The notes under the pieces: model-generated
The model's database searches: none
Seen by the model: the letters and a program-made list of their open reading frames with translations, nothing else
Told to the model about the DNA's origin: nothing
In this document: piece by piece, positions 11,149-21,459 of the stretch
How the letters are laid out: each line of letters opens with the position of its first letter
Position numbering within the stretch: the first letter of the stretch is position 1
DNA from: Knufia peltigerae
Taxonomy: Eukaryota; Ascomycota; Eurotiomycetes; Chaetothyriales; Trichomeriaceae
Assembly (NCBI GenBank): GCA_030247855.1
Contig: JAPDRN010000088.1
Coordinates: forward strand, 62,001-126,000
Reading direction: 5' to 3'
DNA: 64,000 nt
Translations under genes and position numbers: made by a program

Positions 11149-12378
11149 ATGGGCAACCTCTTCATCGACCGAGCTGCAAAGATGAAGTATAACAAAATCG
11201 GAGTCATCTGTGCCACCTTGCTCACGGTCGCGTTGTCTTTGTATTTGCTGCTGGCTCCTCGTACTACCGTTTACAGATCCGTCACTTCTAGTCTCGGCAA
11301 CAGCTTGCAGCGCTTGAGCAGTGCCAACGAGGCCAGTTCCGGCGACTTGAACGACGTCTTCAACGGGACCGTCGGGTTCCAACAAGTCCGCGTCATTTCC
11401 CTTCTGGAACGAAGCGACAAGAGAGATGCCGTCAGCATGCAAGCAAGATTCACCAACATCTCTTTCGATTTCGTCGACGGTGTCGTCGGTACCGACATGA
11501 ACCCCAAGGCCCTGCCTCACACCATGCACATCGCGCCGGGGGCGGTAGGGTGCTGGCGGTCACACCTGAACGTCATGCAAGAGATGGTGAGGCGACGCAT
11601 CCGCTCCAGCTTGATCCTGGAAGACGACGCAGACTGGGACGTCGCCTTCAAGTCTCAGATGTCGCAAGTGGCGCGGGGTACTCGGTGGTTGCTCAACCAA
11701 ACCGACGACACACCGACACACTCACCGTACGGCGACGGCTGGGACGTCATCTGGCTCGGACACTGCGGCTCGAAGCCAGACCCAAAAGACAATCGACGTT
11801 GGGTGATCCCTCGAGACCCGACCGTGGTGCCTCCCCACAAACGTTGGTCGCTGTACATGTTTGGCAAACCCGACATGAGTCCATGGCAACCCGCGGACAA
11901 TCAAACACGCATCGTCTATGTTCCCGTCACCGGCGTGTGTTCGGCGGGATGGGCGATCTCCATGGCGGGTGCAGAGAAGATCTTGTACTATCAGAGCATG
12001 ATCCCATTCGACAAACCCGTCGACGACGGAGTGGGTGCCATGTGCAGAGACAAAGTCTTGGGTCTGAGGTGTTTTGCCCCCTGGCCACAGATCATCGGGG
12101 TATCAAAACCGGCAGGACCGAAATCTCGAGGCAGTGACATTGACGATTTTGGTGCCGCCGCCGCCGCCGCCGCCGCGAAATCATCATCATCCATCGAGGA
12201 GGTGGTGAAGGAGAAACCGAGGTCTCATGGAGTCATGTTTTCTACGAGGTTGAACATTGAAAGATTCATTGGGAAAGAAGAAACATTTGAAACTCAACAT
12301 CCCGAATACACGGGACAATTTATGACTCTAGAACAGATAGGTAATGCGGTAGGTCACGGTGAAATCTTGCCGTCATAG
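11149..12378 (+). CDS. Glycosyltransferase family 25 protein, intronless copy
   Basis: 409 residues from the ATG at 11149 (a second Met at residue 12 is possible). A type II anchor at about residues 15-35 precedes a luminal domain. VRVISLLERSDKRDAVS is the typical GT25 opening (family name in Pfam: Glyco_transf_25, LPS biosynthesis type). GAVGCWRSHLNVMQE follows, and the acidic catalytic motif ILEDDADWD starts with E158. Known GT25 enzymes are mostly galactosyl- or glucosyltransferases, in bacterial LPS and in animal collagen. A run of alanines encoded by GCC repeats (about 12152-12175) lies in the C-terminal region. The gene is paralogous to the intron-containing gene at 14315-15807, with the same length, motif spacing and tail. 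Confidence 0.9.
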   Translation: MGNLFIDRAAKMKYNKIGVICATLLTVALSLYLLLAPRTTVYRSVTSSLGNSLQRLSSANEASSGDLNDVFNGTVGFQQVRVISLLERSDKRDAVSMQARFTNISFDFVDGVVGTDMNPKALPHTMHIAPGAVGCWRSHLNVMQEMVRRRIRSSLILEDDADWDVAFKSQMSQVARGTRWLLNQTDDTPTHSPYGDGWDVIWLGHCGSKPDPKDNRRWVIPRDPTVVPPHKRWSLYMFGKPDMSPWQPADNQTRIVYVPVTGVCSAGWAISMAGAEKILYYQSMIPFDKPVDDGVGAMCRDKVLGLRCFAPWPQIIGVSKPAGPKSRGSDIDDFGAAAAAAAAKSSSSIEEVVKEKPRSHGVMFSTRLNIERFIGKEETFETQHPEYTGQFMTLEQIGNAVGHGEILPS

Positions 12379-14314
12379 CAAAGCAAAATGATTCAATATA
12401 CACAAGGTAGTATCACAATGGTGGTAGCACAATAAAAATCAATACCGAACTAACTTGTAAGGTATCTTACTTCTAGGCAGGTATACCTCGTATCCTTTGT
12501 TGCTTTGTTGCCTTGTACTCTTATCTCTCCTTTTTTGTACTCCATACTGTATGTAGGCCATCACGAAACACCCCGATCGTGAAAAGAGAAACAAAAGTTG
12601 GGAAATATGTGCCGAGATCAAATATCCATCCTTGTCTCAAATTTCAAATTTGTACCGAGTAGTTCTGAAGTCTGGGAACTTTCCCAGTAAGTAGTTCCCT
12701 TGGTATGACACGGTCACGTCCGCGACTTGTTTAGTTTCTGAACCGAGTGAAAGTCCAAAGGATAGTGGCTGCATTGTGGGCTTGTGGCGCTAATTAATTT
12801 GTGCTCCGTAGAGAGAGAGTACGGGTATATGGAAAAAGAAGTCCAGATGCCAGGTTAGGGCGAGGCTTTTTTTCCCCCTACAGTACATCTTGTGGGAATT
12901 TTCGTTGAAAAGGAGGGGGGAGATTACTTGGGCTTGGGCTGAGCTGAGCTGAGCAAGCACAGAACAGAGCTGAAAATGTTCCAGACATGCAGGTTGTGTT
13001 GAGGTTCAAACGTTGGTCCAAGACAATGTCAACCATATACCTCGAGGGTAGGTTTCACACCTTCACACAACGATGAATCCTGGTTGTACACGGAGTCACA
13101 CACCTTTCCAAGGGGGCGAATTATTTCCCAGGTATCACAAGGGTTATCCTTTCAACTACAGTAGAGCATCTGATACAGAGCAAATGGAAAAGAGTAGTGG
13201 GGTCTAGACACAAATCTCAACTCACAGTAATACTTCCCTATGACTCTCCTTGTTCGTACTGGTGTCGAATACAGTTACCGTACCGGTACATACGGACCGA
13301 AATACAGTACCTGGGACTCCGTATTTTACCAGGTAAACGGATCCACAACTCCGGACACCCCCCTTGCAGGTAACTTACCTAGTTGGTCTTAGCGTCAAAG
13401 TCATTACCCAACGCAGTAAGAAACGGGGGAACCCAACGACCGGGTTCTAGGTTGATCCATGGATACGGTTGTGCGCGTCAGGATTATCCCTACAGGGTTG
13501 TGAAGTCTCGCCTATTGTACTCCGTACGCTTCTCTCTCTCTCGCCTAACCAAAATCCAAAGGCTTGTCTTATCGCCAGCTGAACCAAAACAATGCATGTG
13601 GATGGCCTTCTGGACTCAATAATCCACGGCCGTGTAAAGTTTTTGAGACGACCGGATCGGACGATCCTACAACATTCCAATTTTCTTTTCTCATTCACGT
13701 TCTACATACTTTTTACTTTGTGGCGTCCATGGATTCGCTTGGGTTACTACCTTAGCCTTTCCAGACGGATACTTCTAACGGATACCATTGCTTTTTGGTG
13801 TTTTTGGCTATTCGCGAGTGCCTTGCCTCTGAGAAAGATTCTCCGAGATCCAGACCCAAATCCTCCCCCCCTCTCTCACTGATCAATTCCTTTATCACAT
13901 TCGTATTGTATTGTATTGTACTCCCCGTACTACACTCTACACCTCGACACTTGGAGGCAGGGTGCCAAACTCACACAAGTTCATCCTCCTCGGGAGTACA
14001 GTGCTAGAGTTTAATTGCCCCTTTGGATCTTTTGGGTCTTTGACTCTTTTTCGGAGGGATCTGCTTTTTCGATTCGAATACTCCAATACTCCTCCGTACT
14101 CGTTGTCAAACCCCCCTCCTCTCACAATCCCCAAACCATTACAACGACATATCCTCTCTCGGCCTCAGCTCATCACATTTTACTGAGAAGGAAAAGGTGT
14201 CTGGCCCACGACAAGAGTGTTGCACTTGGCTTCGCGTGCCTATACCACCCACTCCACAACATCACATCTCACACACGTCAAAAACGAGTCGAAAAACTGT
14301 ACTCAACTTACACC
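12379..14314. other. Long intergenic region between the two GT25 genes
   Basis: 1.9 kb without a supported gene. It holds a GAGCT tandem run near 12948-12964, one inverted TACGGAGTA (13518-13526) and several near copies. A long pyrimidine-rich stretch from about 13660 to the start codon looks like promoter and 5' leader. Confidence 0.45.
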
Positions 14315-15807
14315 ATGGGGTATTCTGAAGCGGGTCGTCCGCAATGGTCGACGACGACCGTCGGCAAGAGGAACATCGTCCTCGCCGCCATCCTTCTCTC
14401 CCTGTTTTGTATCTTCTTCACGTTCCGCAACCAGAGTCCTCCGTCCGGCACGGCGTCTCCGTCCGGATTGTCGACTTCCAAATTCAGCCTCGGAGGCAAG
14501 AAGGACAACTTGGGAGATGTCTACAATGACACACTGGGCGTGAGTATTATACCCCGGTCCTTCTCTTGCTTGCATTGGCCATCCCGTTCTCCCCGTGTTT
14601 GCCTTCGAGATCACCGAGGACAACAATACTAATCAACCAAAACGATAGTTTCAAAAGGTATACGCCATCAACCTACCTGAGCGTACGGACAAGAAGGACA
14701 ATATGCGCCTCCAGGCCAGGGCCACGAACTTTAGCATCGAAATCGTGGATGGAGTCATTGGGTCCAAGGTCTCATACAAGGCCATTCCATATGTGAGTCC
14801 TTTTTTGACCAGTCCAAATGATTACAGGCGGCGACAGTGTTGATTGACCCTGTCTTCTTCGTTTCGCCAGACTTTTAAGCAAAACAACGGCACCATTGGA
14901 TGCTGGCGAGCTCACCTCAACGTCTTGCAAAAGTAAGTCCAGACAGACACTTTTGTTTTTGCTGTTTGTTTGTCACCGAGGCTAATTTCTCCCCCTCCCG
15001 GGCTCCAGGATGATTGAGGAAAACATCCAGAGCGCTCTGATTCTCGAGGACGACGCGGACTGGGACATCGGCCTCAAGGCTCAAATGGCCGAGTTGGCGC
15101 GGGGGTCACGGTGGCTCCTCGAGACGGCCCCCGAAGGCACCAGCAACAACCACATCCCGCACTCCCCTTACGGCGACGGCTGGGACATGCTCTGGGTCGG
15201 CCACTGCCACAGCGAACCGGTCAAGGGCGACAACCGACGTTGGGTGATCCCCCACGACCCCACGGTCGCCCCGGAAGGTTCGAGGTGGTACTTCAAGGGC
15301 CCCAAGATGGACAAGTGGGAGAAGGGGCCCGACGCCGACCCCCAGACGAGGGTGGTGTACCAGCAGGGCTTCGGCTGGTGCCTCTCGGGCTACGCCGTGT
15401 CGCTGCGGGCGGCCCAGCGCATCCTCTGGTACGCCAGCATGATGCCCTTCAACTGGCCCATCGACAGCGGCATGGGCAACCTGTGCTCCCAGCGGGAGTT
15501 CCACGACTTCCAGTGCATCGCCCCCTTCCCCCGGTTCGTCGGCAAGTCCACCCCCGCCGGGTCCAACGCCCTCGGCAGCGACATCAACACGAAGCCCAAG
15601 GAGGAGAAGATCCAGGAAAAGTCCGAGTCGGAGAACGTCATGTTCTCGGTCCGTCAGAACATGAGGCGCATCCTGGACGGCGCCACCACCTTCAAGAGTT
15701 ACTTCAAGAACCCCGCCGGCGACGACCTCACCCTGGAACAAATCTCCGCCGCCAGAGGTCACCCGGAGTACGTCGACGAGGAGGTCAAGAAGGAGACCAA
15801 GGAATAA
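14315..15807 (+). CDS. Glycosyltransferase family 25 protein, three-intron copy
   Basis: Exons 14315-14539, 14649-14792, 14871-14932 and 15009-15807 give 409 residues, the same length as the upstream paralogue. Introns have GTGAGT, GTGAGT and GTAAGT donors with TAG, CAG and CAG acceptors. The N-terminus has a membrane anchor at about residues 20-36 (IVLAAILLSLFCIFFTF), then a Ser/Gly/Pro stem. The GT25 core is clear: VYAINLPERTDKKDNM, GTIGCWRAHLNVLQK and LILEDDADWD with E157 at the equivalent position to E158 of the other copy. PYGDGWDMLWVGHCHSEP, RRWVIPHDPTV and the C-terminal LTLEQISAARGH are shared with the paralogue. It presumably works in the Golgi on the same glycan, perhaps adding a successive residue. 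Confidence 0.92.
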
Positions 15808-16914
15808 ACAACCTTTTTTCTCCGGCACTACGGAGTAAACAAGGCTCGCAAAGTATCATTTGAAGGCCAAGTATTGCGCACCCCGACTTGCGTGTGGAAA
15901 GGGTTGTTTTTTTTTGGTTGCACCGGTCTTGGAGTAAATGGATGTACGGAAATATTTTATCAAAGACTCTTACTGTTGTTGTTGTTGTCACCAGTATTGA
16001 ACGACCTTTTTCTTTTTGCTGGGAATAAATTATGGAATCCACAATGTGTTCAACTCATACCATCTACCACCTATCATCTATCATAAGACTTTTATTATTC
16101 CCAATTCGTAAAGGTATGATGAGATGTCGTAGAAGCTGAATCATACAGAAGCAGAAGACTACAACAGCACAGCACACAGCACGGGACAGCGAGAGTCTTG
16201 TCAAGTTTCGTTTTTCAGAAATACTATAGATTCTGCATACAATTTGGTCAAAGTTATGATTCCAAACCAAAAACTCCTCATGCAGGAAACCAACTTGATT
16301 TTCGTTCTACTCCGTCCTCCCCTTCGAGGCACATCAAACACACCCTCTGAAATAACGCCTCGCTGAAAACATTATAGCTGATGATGACGGTGATGATTTA
16401 TTCATACAAGAATTGAAATCATCCCCATCCGTCGAGACATGCACACAGATGCCTTTTTGTAGTGGTATATAATACCAGATATGAAGAGTTCAAACAACTG
16501 CCTTTGAAAACAAGACAAGCAGACACACCGAAGTGTTGAAATCTCAGCGTAAAAAGACTGAACAGGACAGTTCTGTGCTCTGTGCACACCACTGGACTAT
16601 CAAAATATGTGCGGTGCGTGTGAGTCTGTCGCTGAAAGGCTTCCAGATACTGAACGCTGCTCAAGTCTGTTGATTGTTTGTCTGGCCAAAAAGTATGCCG
16701 CTGCCGCTGTCGGTGACGTTGACGTTGACAACCGCAGATATTCGAGACAAGTTCTGTATGAGGGATTTGAGCACCAGGGATTTTCACCCTCCGATGGATT
16801 CTGGCGTTCTGGCGTTCTGGCGTTCTGGTATCATGCCATGTTGATCTTGTACGTGCTTCCGATGGGAATCTTGTAGGAACAGGTTGAGGATCCGGGGCCA
16901 GTATCAGTAGCTTT
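15808..16914. other. Convergent intergenic region
   Basis: 1.1 kb between convergent genes with no gene seen. It has one TACGGAGTA at 15829-15837, 22 bases after the GT25 stop codon, and an 8-base tandem repeat at 16799-16828. Confidence 0.45.
16799..16828. repeat. 8-bp tandem repeat, 3.75 copies
   Basis: The unit TTCTGGCG is repeated three full times plus six bases. It is a short minisatellite in non-coding DNA with no visible role. Confidence 0.9.
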
Positions 16915-18237
16915 TTACACCTTTACATCGGCACAGAAGCCCAGGTCCTTCAACATGTCACCGGCCGTGACGTCGATGGCGCCGGACCTCGTGTCTTCGA
17001 TACCGAAAGAGATGAACAGAGGGTCGTCGATGAAGCCTTGATACCGTTGATCCGGGTTCTTCCAGCTCATGCTCGTCACATAAAAGAGATCGGTGTGGCC
17101 CTCGGGGGCCCAGTCTCCCTTGATGACCGACTCGCTCTCGTTGGTGTAAAGCGGTTTCCCCCAGATCCAGAGAGGTTTCTGGGAAATAGCGTGGACCTCG
17201 AACGGCGAGTTGCGCCTGAAGAGCATGACGTGGGGGTAGTACTGGGCATGCCAGTCGTAAAAGGTCTGGTAGTGGAAGATGGTCATGATGAAGGTGTTGT
17301 CGTCGCTCGGCGAGCATTTCGGGTCCGAACGCTTGCACAGGGTGATGGCCAGGGAGTTTGTCGTCTGGTGCACCTTCTCGTGCTTGGTCTTCGGGATGGG
17401 CATGAAGCGAGCCATGCAGGCGTCGTCGTTCTTCTTGGCCTGGACGGACAGGTCTGTCCCCACGGAGCCGTCGGCGGACAGTTGCGAAAAGGTCCGGTTG
17501 GGGAAGATGTCGTGGTGGACGTAGAACTGGTTCTGGGCGTCCCAGAAGATGAACCAATTCTTCTGGACGTCGTTGACGGGCGGCGGCCGTGCCAGCTCCG
17601 TGCCGTTGGCGAAGGCGTCGGAGGTCTTGGTTTCGGCGTCGAAGTCGTTGAGCAGAGTGCGCAGGTCCTGGAGGTACAATCCCAGACAGTTGCGCGTGCC
17701 CAGGGAGCCGTACATGATGTAAGGGCCGTCCGGACCGTAGAAGACGCGGGCATCTCGTGGGCCTTTGCGAAAGTTGAAAAAGGCGAGCTCGCCCTTGCAT
17801 TGGCCTCTGACCGGCTTGATGGGTAGAGGTTTGGGCGTGCTCATGCAGGTGAGCGTGCCGTCAACGAAGATGGCATTGCAAACGAGCTCGGCGCTGTCGG
17901 TGACCTCATCCGACACCTGGACCTGTAAGGCGGCGACGATGTAATGGTCTGGCTGTGTCGGATGGGGCAGAATGTTGGGATTGTAGGCTCGATCATCGAG
18001 CCAATTGATCTTGAACCACTTGCCGTCGGGCGTCGACAGAGAGGTGATCTTGCGGTGGACGGAAGAGTTGTAGAGACCCGAGTCATCATGATTATTTTTA
18101 TCATCACCACCACGGTCGAACGAGGGAAGGGAGATGTTGGTCAGGATCCCCCGATAGTCGTAGTGAATGTATATCGAACAGACCAACACCACCACCAGAC
18201 AGGCAAAAATGATTCTTGCTGGGAGCTTGAGAGCCAT
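16915..18237 (-). CDS. Unrecognised type II membrane protein, copy A (440 residues)
   Basis: A single exon. An N-terminal anchor at about residues 8-26 (IIFACLVVVLVCSIYIHY) is followed by a luminal domain with N-glycosylation sequons (NIS, NSS, NGT, NRT, NES). I cannot assign a family. The domain is rich in beta-like segments and carries the blocks CNAIFVDGTLTC, GPRDARVFYGPDGPYIMYGS, KNWFIFWD, DGSVGTDL, NSLAITLCKRSDPKC, HAISQKPLWIWG, MSWKNPDQRYQGF and FGIEDTRSGAIDV. These are shared with the gene at 35212-36621. Regularly spaced blocks of this kind suggest a beta-propeller like those of GH43/GH130 or the fungal beta-mannosyltransferases, but that is only a structural guess. Its location among glycosyltransferases suggests a glycan-active Golgi enzyme. 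Confidence 0.85.
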   Translation of the reverse strand: MALKLPARIIFACLVVVLVCSIYIHYDYRGILTNISLPSFDRGGDDKNNHDDSGLYNSSVHRKITSLSTPDGKWFKINWLDDRAYNPNILPHPTQPDHYIVAALQVQVSDEVTDSAELVCNAIFVDGTLTCMSTPKPLPIKPVRGQCKGELAFFNFRKGPRDARVFYGPDGPYIMYGSLGTRNCLGLYLQDLRTLLNDFDAETKTSDAFANGTELARPPPVNDVQKNWFIFWDAQNQFYVHHDIFPNRTFSQLSADGSVGTDLSVQAKKNDDACMARFMPIPKTKHEKVHQTTNSLAITLCKRSDPKCSPSDDNTFIMTIFHYQTFYDWHAQYYPHVMLFRRNSPFEVHAISQKPLWIWGKPLYTNESESVIKGDWAPEGHTDLFYVTSMSWKNPDQRYQGFIDDPLFISFGIEDTRSGAIDVTAGDMLKDLGFCADVKV

Positions 18238-21200
18238 CTTGTCGGCGTCGTGCGGTGGTGTGAATCAATCTCAACTCCGTACAAGGTCGAAAGACAAACA
18301 CGAAGATAACGGAAAAGGACGAGATACACAGACACATACACACACACTCTCTCTCTCTCTCTTTCGCTGGAGTACGAAACGATTACGGAGTAAGCTTAGG
18401 AGGAATTGGGAAGTGGGAATTTTCTTTGGCCGGAACGCGCGATAAGGAGAGTGGTGACTTTTTTTTCCACCAAGGGATCTACGGGAGTACGAGACCAATC
18501 TTGCTCGGCTAGTTTGGGGGGTTGCTCCTTAGCCGAAATGAAGAGCCCGCAGCTTTCTAGGCAGGCATCGATACCCGCAACCCCCCGAACCCATGCCTAA
18601 AACATCGGCTCAGGGGGCTCACCTTTACCTAGAACCAATTTGGGCTTAGGGGGCCACAAAAGCCTTATCGAGAGATCATCGATATTGTGTGCACATCCCC
18701 CCCGGAGCCCTGCATTATCCAGCAACAACGCATGCATGTCTAATTTCTTGCCCCTATTGTCGTGCAGGTTTCACATTTTCTGGTCGTTGCAAGCATGTGA
18801 TGATACACGGTGCTAGACGCGCTTTCAATAGAGACTACTGATACGGGGATACAGGAGTACAATCAATGTTCCCTGGTTTCAGCTCAGCCACGTGGGATCT
18901 GGACGAGGTTCTGGGTGGAGGCAGCTAATGTCAGGGGCAAGATGCAAGCCCGGAGCGAAAGCCTGCATGTCTAACATGCTAGACCAGGGTCTCCCTGTCG
19001 ATTCGTACCTGCAGTGCCTATTGAACCTGGTCTGGCGCTTGGGCTAGTGATGCACCTTCGGAATTTGTTTAGGCGAGATAATCAATTCACGATACAAAGT
19101 CCAGACGACAGTCTTAGTCAGAGATCGTATCACATAAGAAAACACCAACCGATCTAGACCAGGCCAACTGTCACTCATGTATTGAACACGCATCAGAAAT
19201 AGCAGCACAATTTTCATACCAACTGAGAGCATGGTGACTCGAGTACGAGCAATGAAACAAAGATCTGATACATCACACCCCCATTCTGATGACAAGTGAT
19301 ATGTCAGGATCAAAGTTGAACAAATGTTTCTTGTTCGGGTGGTTTACAGTCCTCTGAAGATAGCCCGATAGCACAAGTGTTAGTCTAGAAGCATCCGATG
19401 CGATCTGGCTGACCCTTTTTGCCTCAGACCGTTGCTCTTGGCAAAAGATTCGTCTGCATGTCGTGAGGATACACTCAACAGACATGCATGAACTATTATC
19501 TGGAGAAAAGCTCTTCTTGAAAAGTACCCTGGCCAGATGTCTCACTTCTGAGTCTTTTGGGACCATCTGGCTGAAAAGTTGCAGCCGTGGTGGTGTGTTT
19601 GGCAGCGAACGGGACCAGATACCACTGCAGTGAAGCATTTGACTCTGCATTAGCGAGCGCCGCTGGTGTCGATATGCTGGTGGTGGTCGGCCAGACTTCA
19701 GATGGACCTGGTCGCTCGCCAAAGGTTTGGGCGAGGTTCACGCCGTTGACTGTTTGGACACAGCCAAAAAGGCGACTTCGTCGTTCTCGTGTCACCGAAG
19801 TTCTGCTGAAGCGTTGGTCGAATGCGGTGAGAAAAACTATCGCGACTTCAGCTTAGATCACCCGTGATATTGGATTGGGAGGGACATGATTGGAGCCTAT
19901 TCGAGACATTTGCCAAGCTGGATTTGGAAGGAGCAGCTGGATTGGGAGAAAATTTTCACCGGCACCGACAATCGGAACGTCTTGGCATCATGGATCCAAT
20001 CAGAACGTCAAAGTTTAACCATAAGCCGAAGCTTATGTTTTTAGTGCAGCCCCAAGTTCGTTGAGCGAAGGCGTAGTGTGGATTATGCTGTGCATTTCTC
20101 ACTCGTCTCTCTCTCTCTCTCTCTCCGTACTCCGTATTCACTTCAGCTTCTAACTGCTCAGCCGCTGGTTGTAACACTACCTCGCATGCCTCAGCACCAG
20201 GGAGTAGTTTCCTCCCTGAGTTAGCCATCGCACGTCTGATCTTTCCCCAAAGGTCGACATCGTCTGTGCATTGAATTCCCTCGCCTCGCCATTGCTCTCG
20301 ACCTTTGGACCCTGATGCCGTGAACTTCTCCTATGTGTCTCCGACGCAGAATTTTCAATTTTCCATTCGTCCCAAAAGACTCAAGCGCGGTCCCGGAGTA
20401 GAGGTACTTGTAGATCGGAGAGGGCTGGCGAGACCATCTGATTGGCTGGTGGGGTCAGCCGGGCGGCCAAGTAACTGTACAGAATCTCCTGTACGGAGTA
20501 CCCTTCTCCCACAATTACCACTTTCATACCCATGTCCATATCCATACCCATCCTCTCACCCGTTCTCGCTCGACCCCCGTCGTCGGCAGTGATCGTTCGC
20601 GGTGGTTCCCGACGTCATCAACGCCCTGACCTTCTCAGAGCAGCTGAAACGTGGGAACCATGTTGCTACAGCACAGACAATGTAGGTGGGAACTTCCCTT
20701 CTCTCGCTGACCCCGCCAGTCCATGAACTCCCGAAGCGTCCACGCGAGAGCTACCCATGGGTTGGAAGAAACCCACGAGGAACAGACGCAACGCAGGGGG
20801 GGATTTTAAGCTTGCTCAACGTCTCATGAGTGAGACGCAGGTGTACAAGATCCTGGCCAGCAAACAACGCCTCTGGGTTATACTGGAGAGGTGCCTTATC
20901 TTCGCCCACTCATTGGCCCCTCCTGCACCTTCGTTTCGCATCGCCTCCATCCTAGGTCAAGGTAAATTCCCTGGCCTGGCCTGGTCCGCAGGGATTGAGC
21001 GACGCCACAAAAGCCAAGAACGTGATCTGGACGATGTCGGGTCCTGGCTTTGCTGTGACTCCTGCGCGGCTCGACGGTCCCCGTCGAGACTCAGCACAGA
21101 TTTGTCGATCCTTGCAGGTCATGCAGCCGCCCGCAGCCACCAACCTGATGGTACCATGGCCAACTCAAAAATTGGCGCCATGCCACTTTGATCCACGGCG

Positions 21201-21459
21201 TCGACAATACCCATACTTGACCTGCCGTCTTGGTCGTGCCCTGAGCCGCTGGCATGGACATTGACGCCATCTTTCCAAAGTTTGTGCTCTTCCCCATTGT
21301 CACAAAGTCCTCAAGAGACCACGAGCGTCCCGGTCGCAAGACCTCGCCTTCTTGTACATTGATAACCCAGACGAGAGTTACGACGCACACAGGCCCAGTT
21401 CCCCTTCAGCTCGCGAGCTTGTGCCGCTCAATCTCCCCGATCTCACATGCCTTTACAGC
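18238..21459. other. Gene-poor 3.2 kb region
   Basis: No gene I can support. It contains CA/CT microsatellites (18333-18364) and a TC run (20105-20125), and TACGGAGTA motifs at 18384-18392, 20128-20136 (inverted) and 20492-20500. Open frames around 19273-19795 (minus) and 20757-21191 (plus) lack motifs and overlap others. The 3' end is the presumed promoter of the Zn2Cys6 gene. Confidence 0.45.
18333..18364. repeat. CA/CT dinucleotide microsatellite
   Basis: A short CACACA run passes into CTCTCTCT, about 100 bases upstream of the start codon of the minus-strand gene ending at 18237, so it lies in its promoter or leader. Confidence 0.85.
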
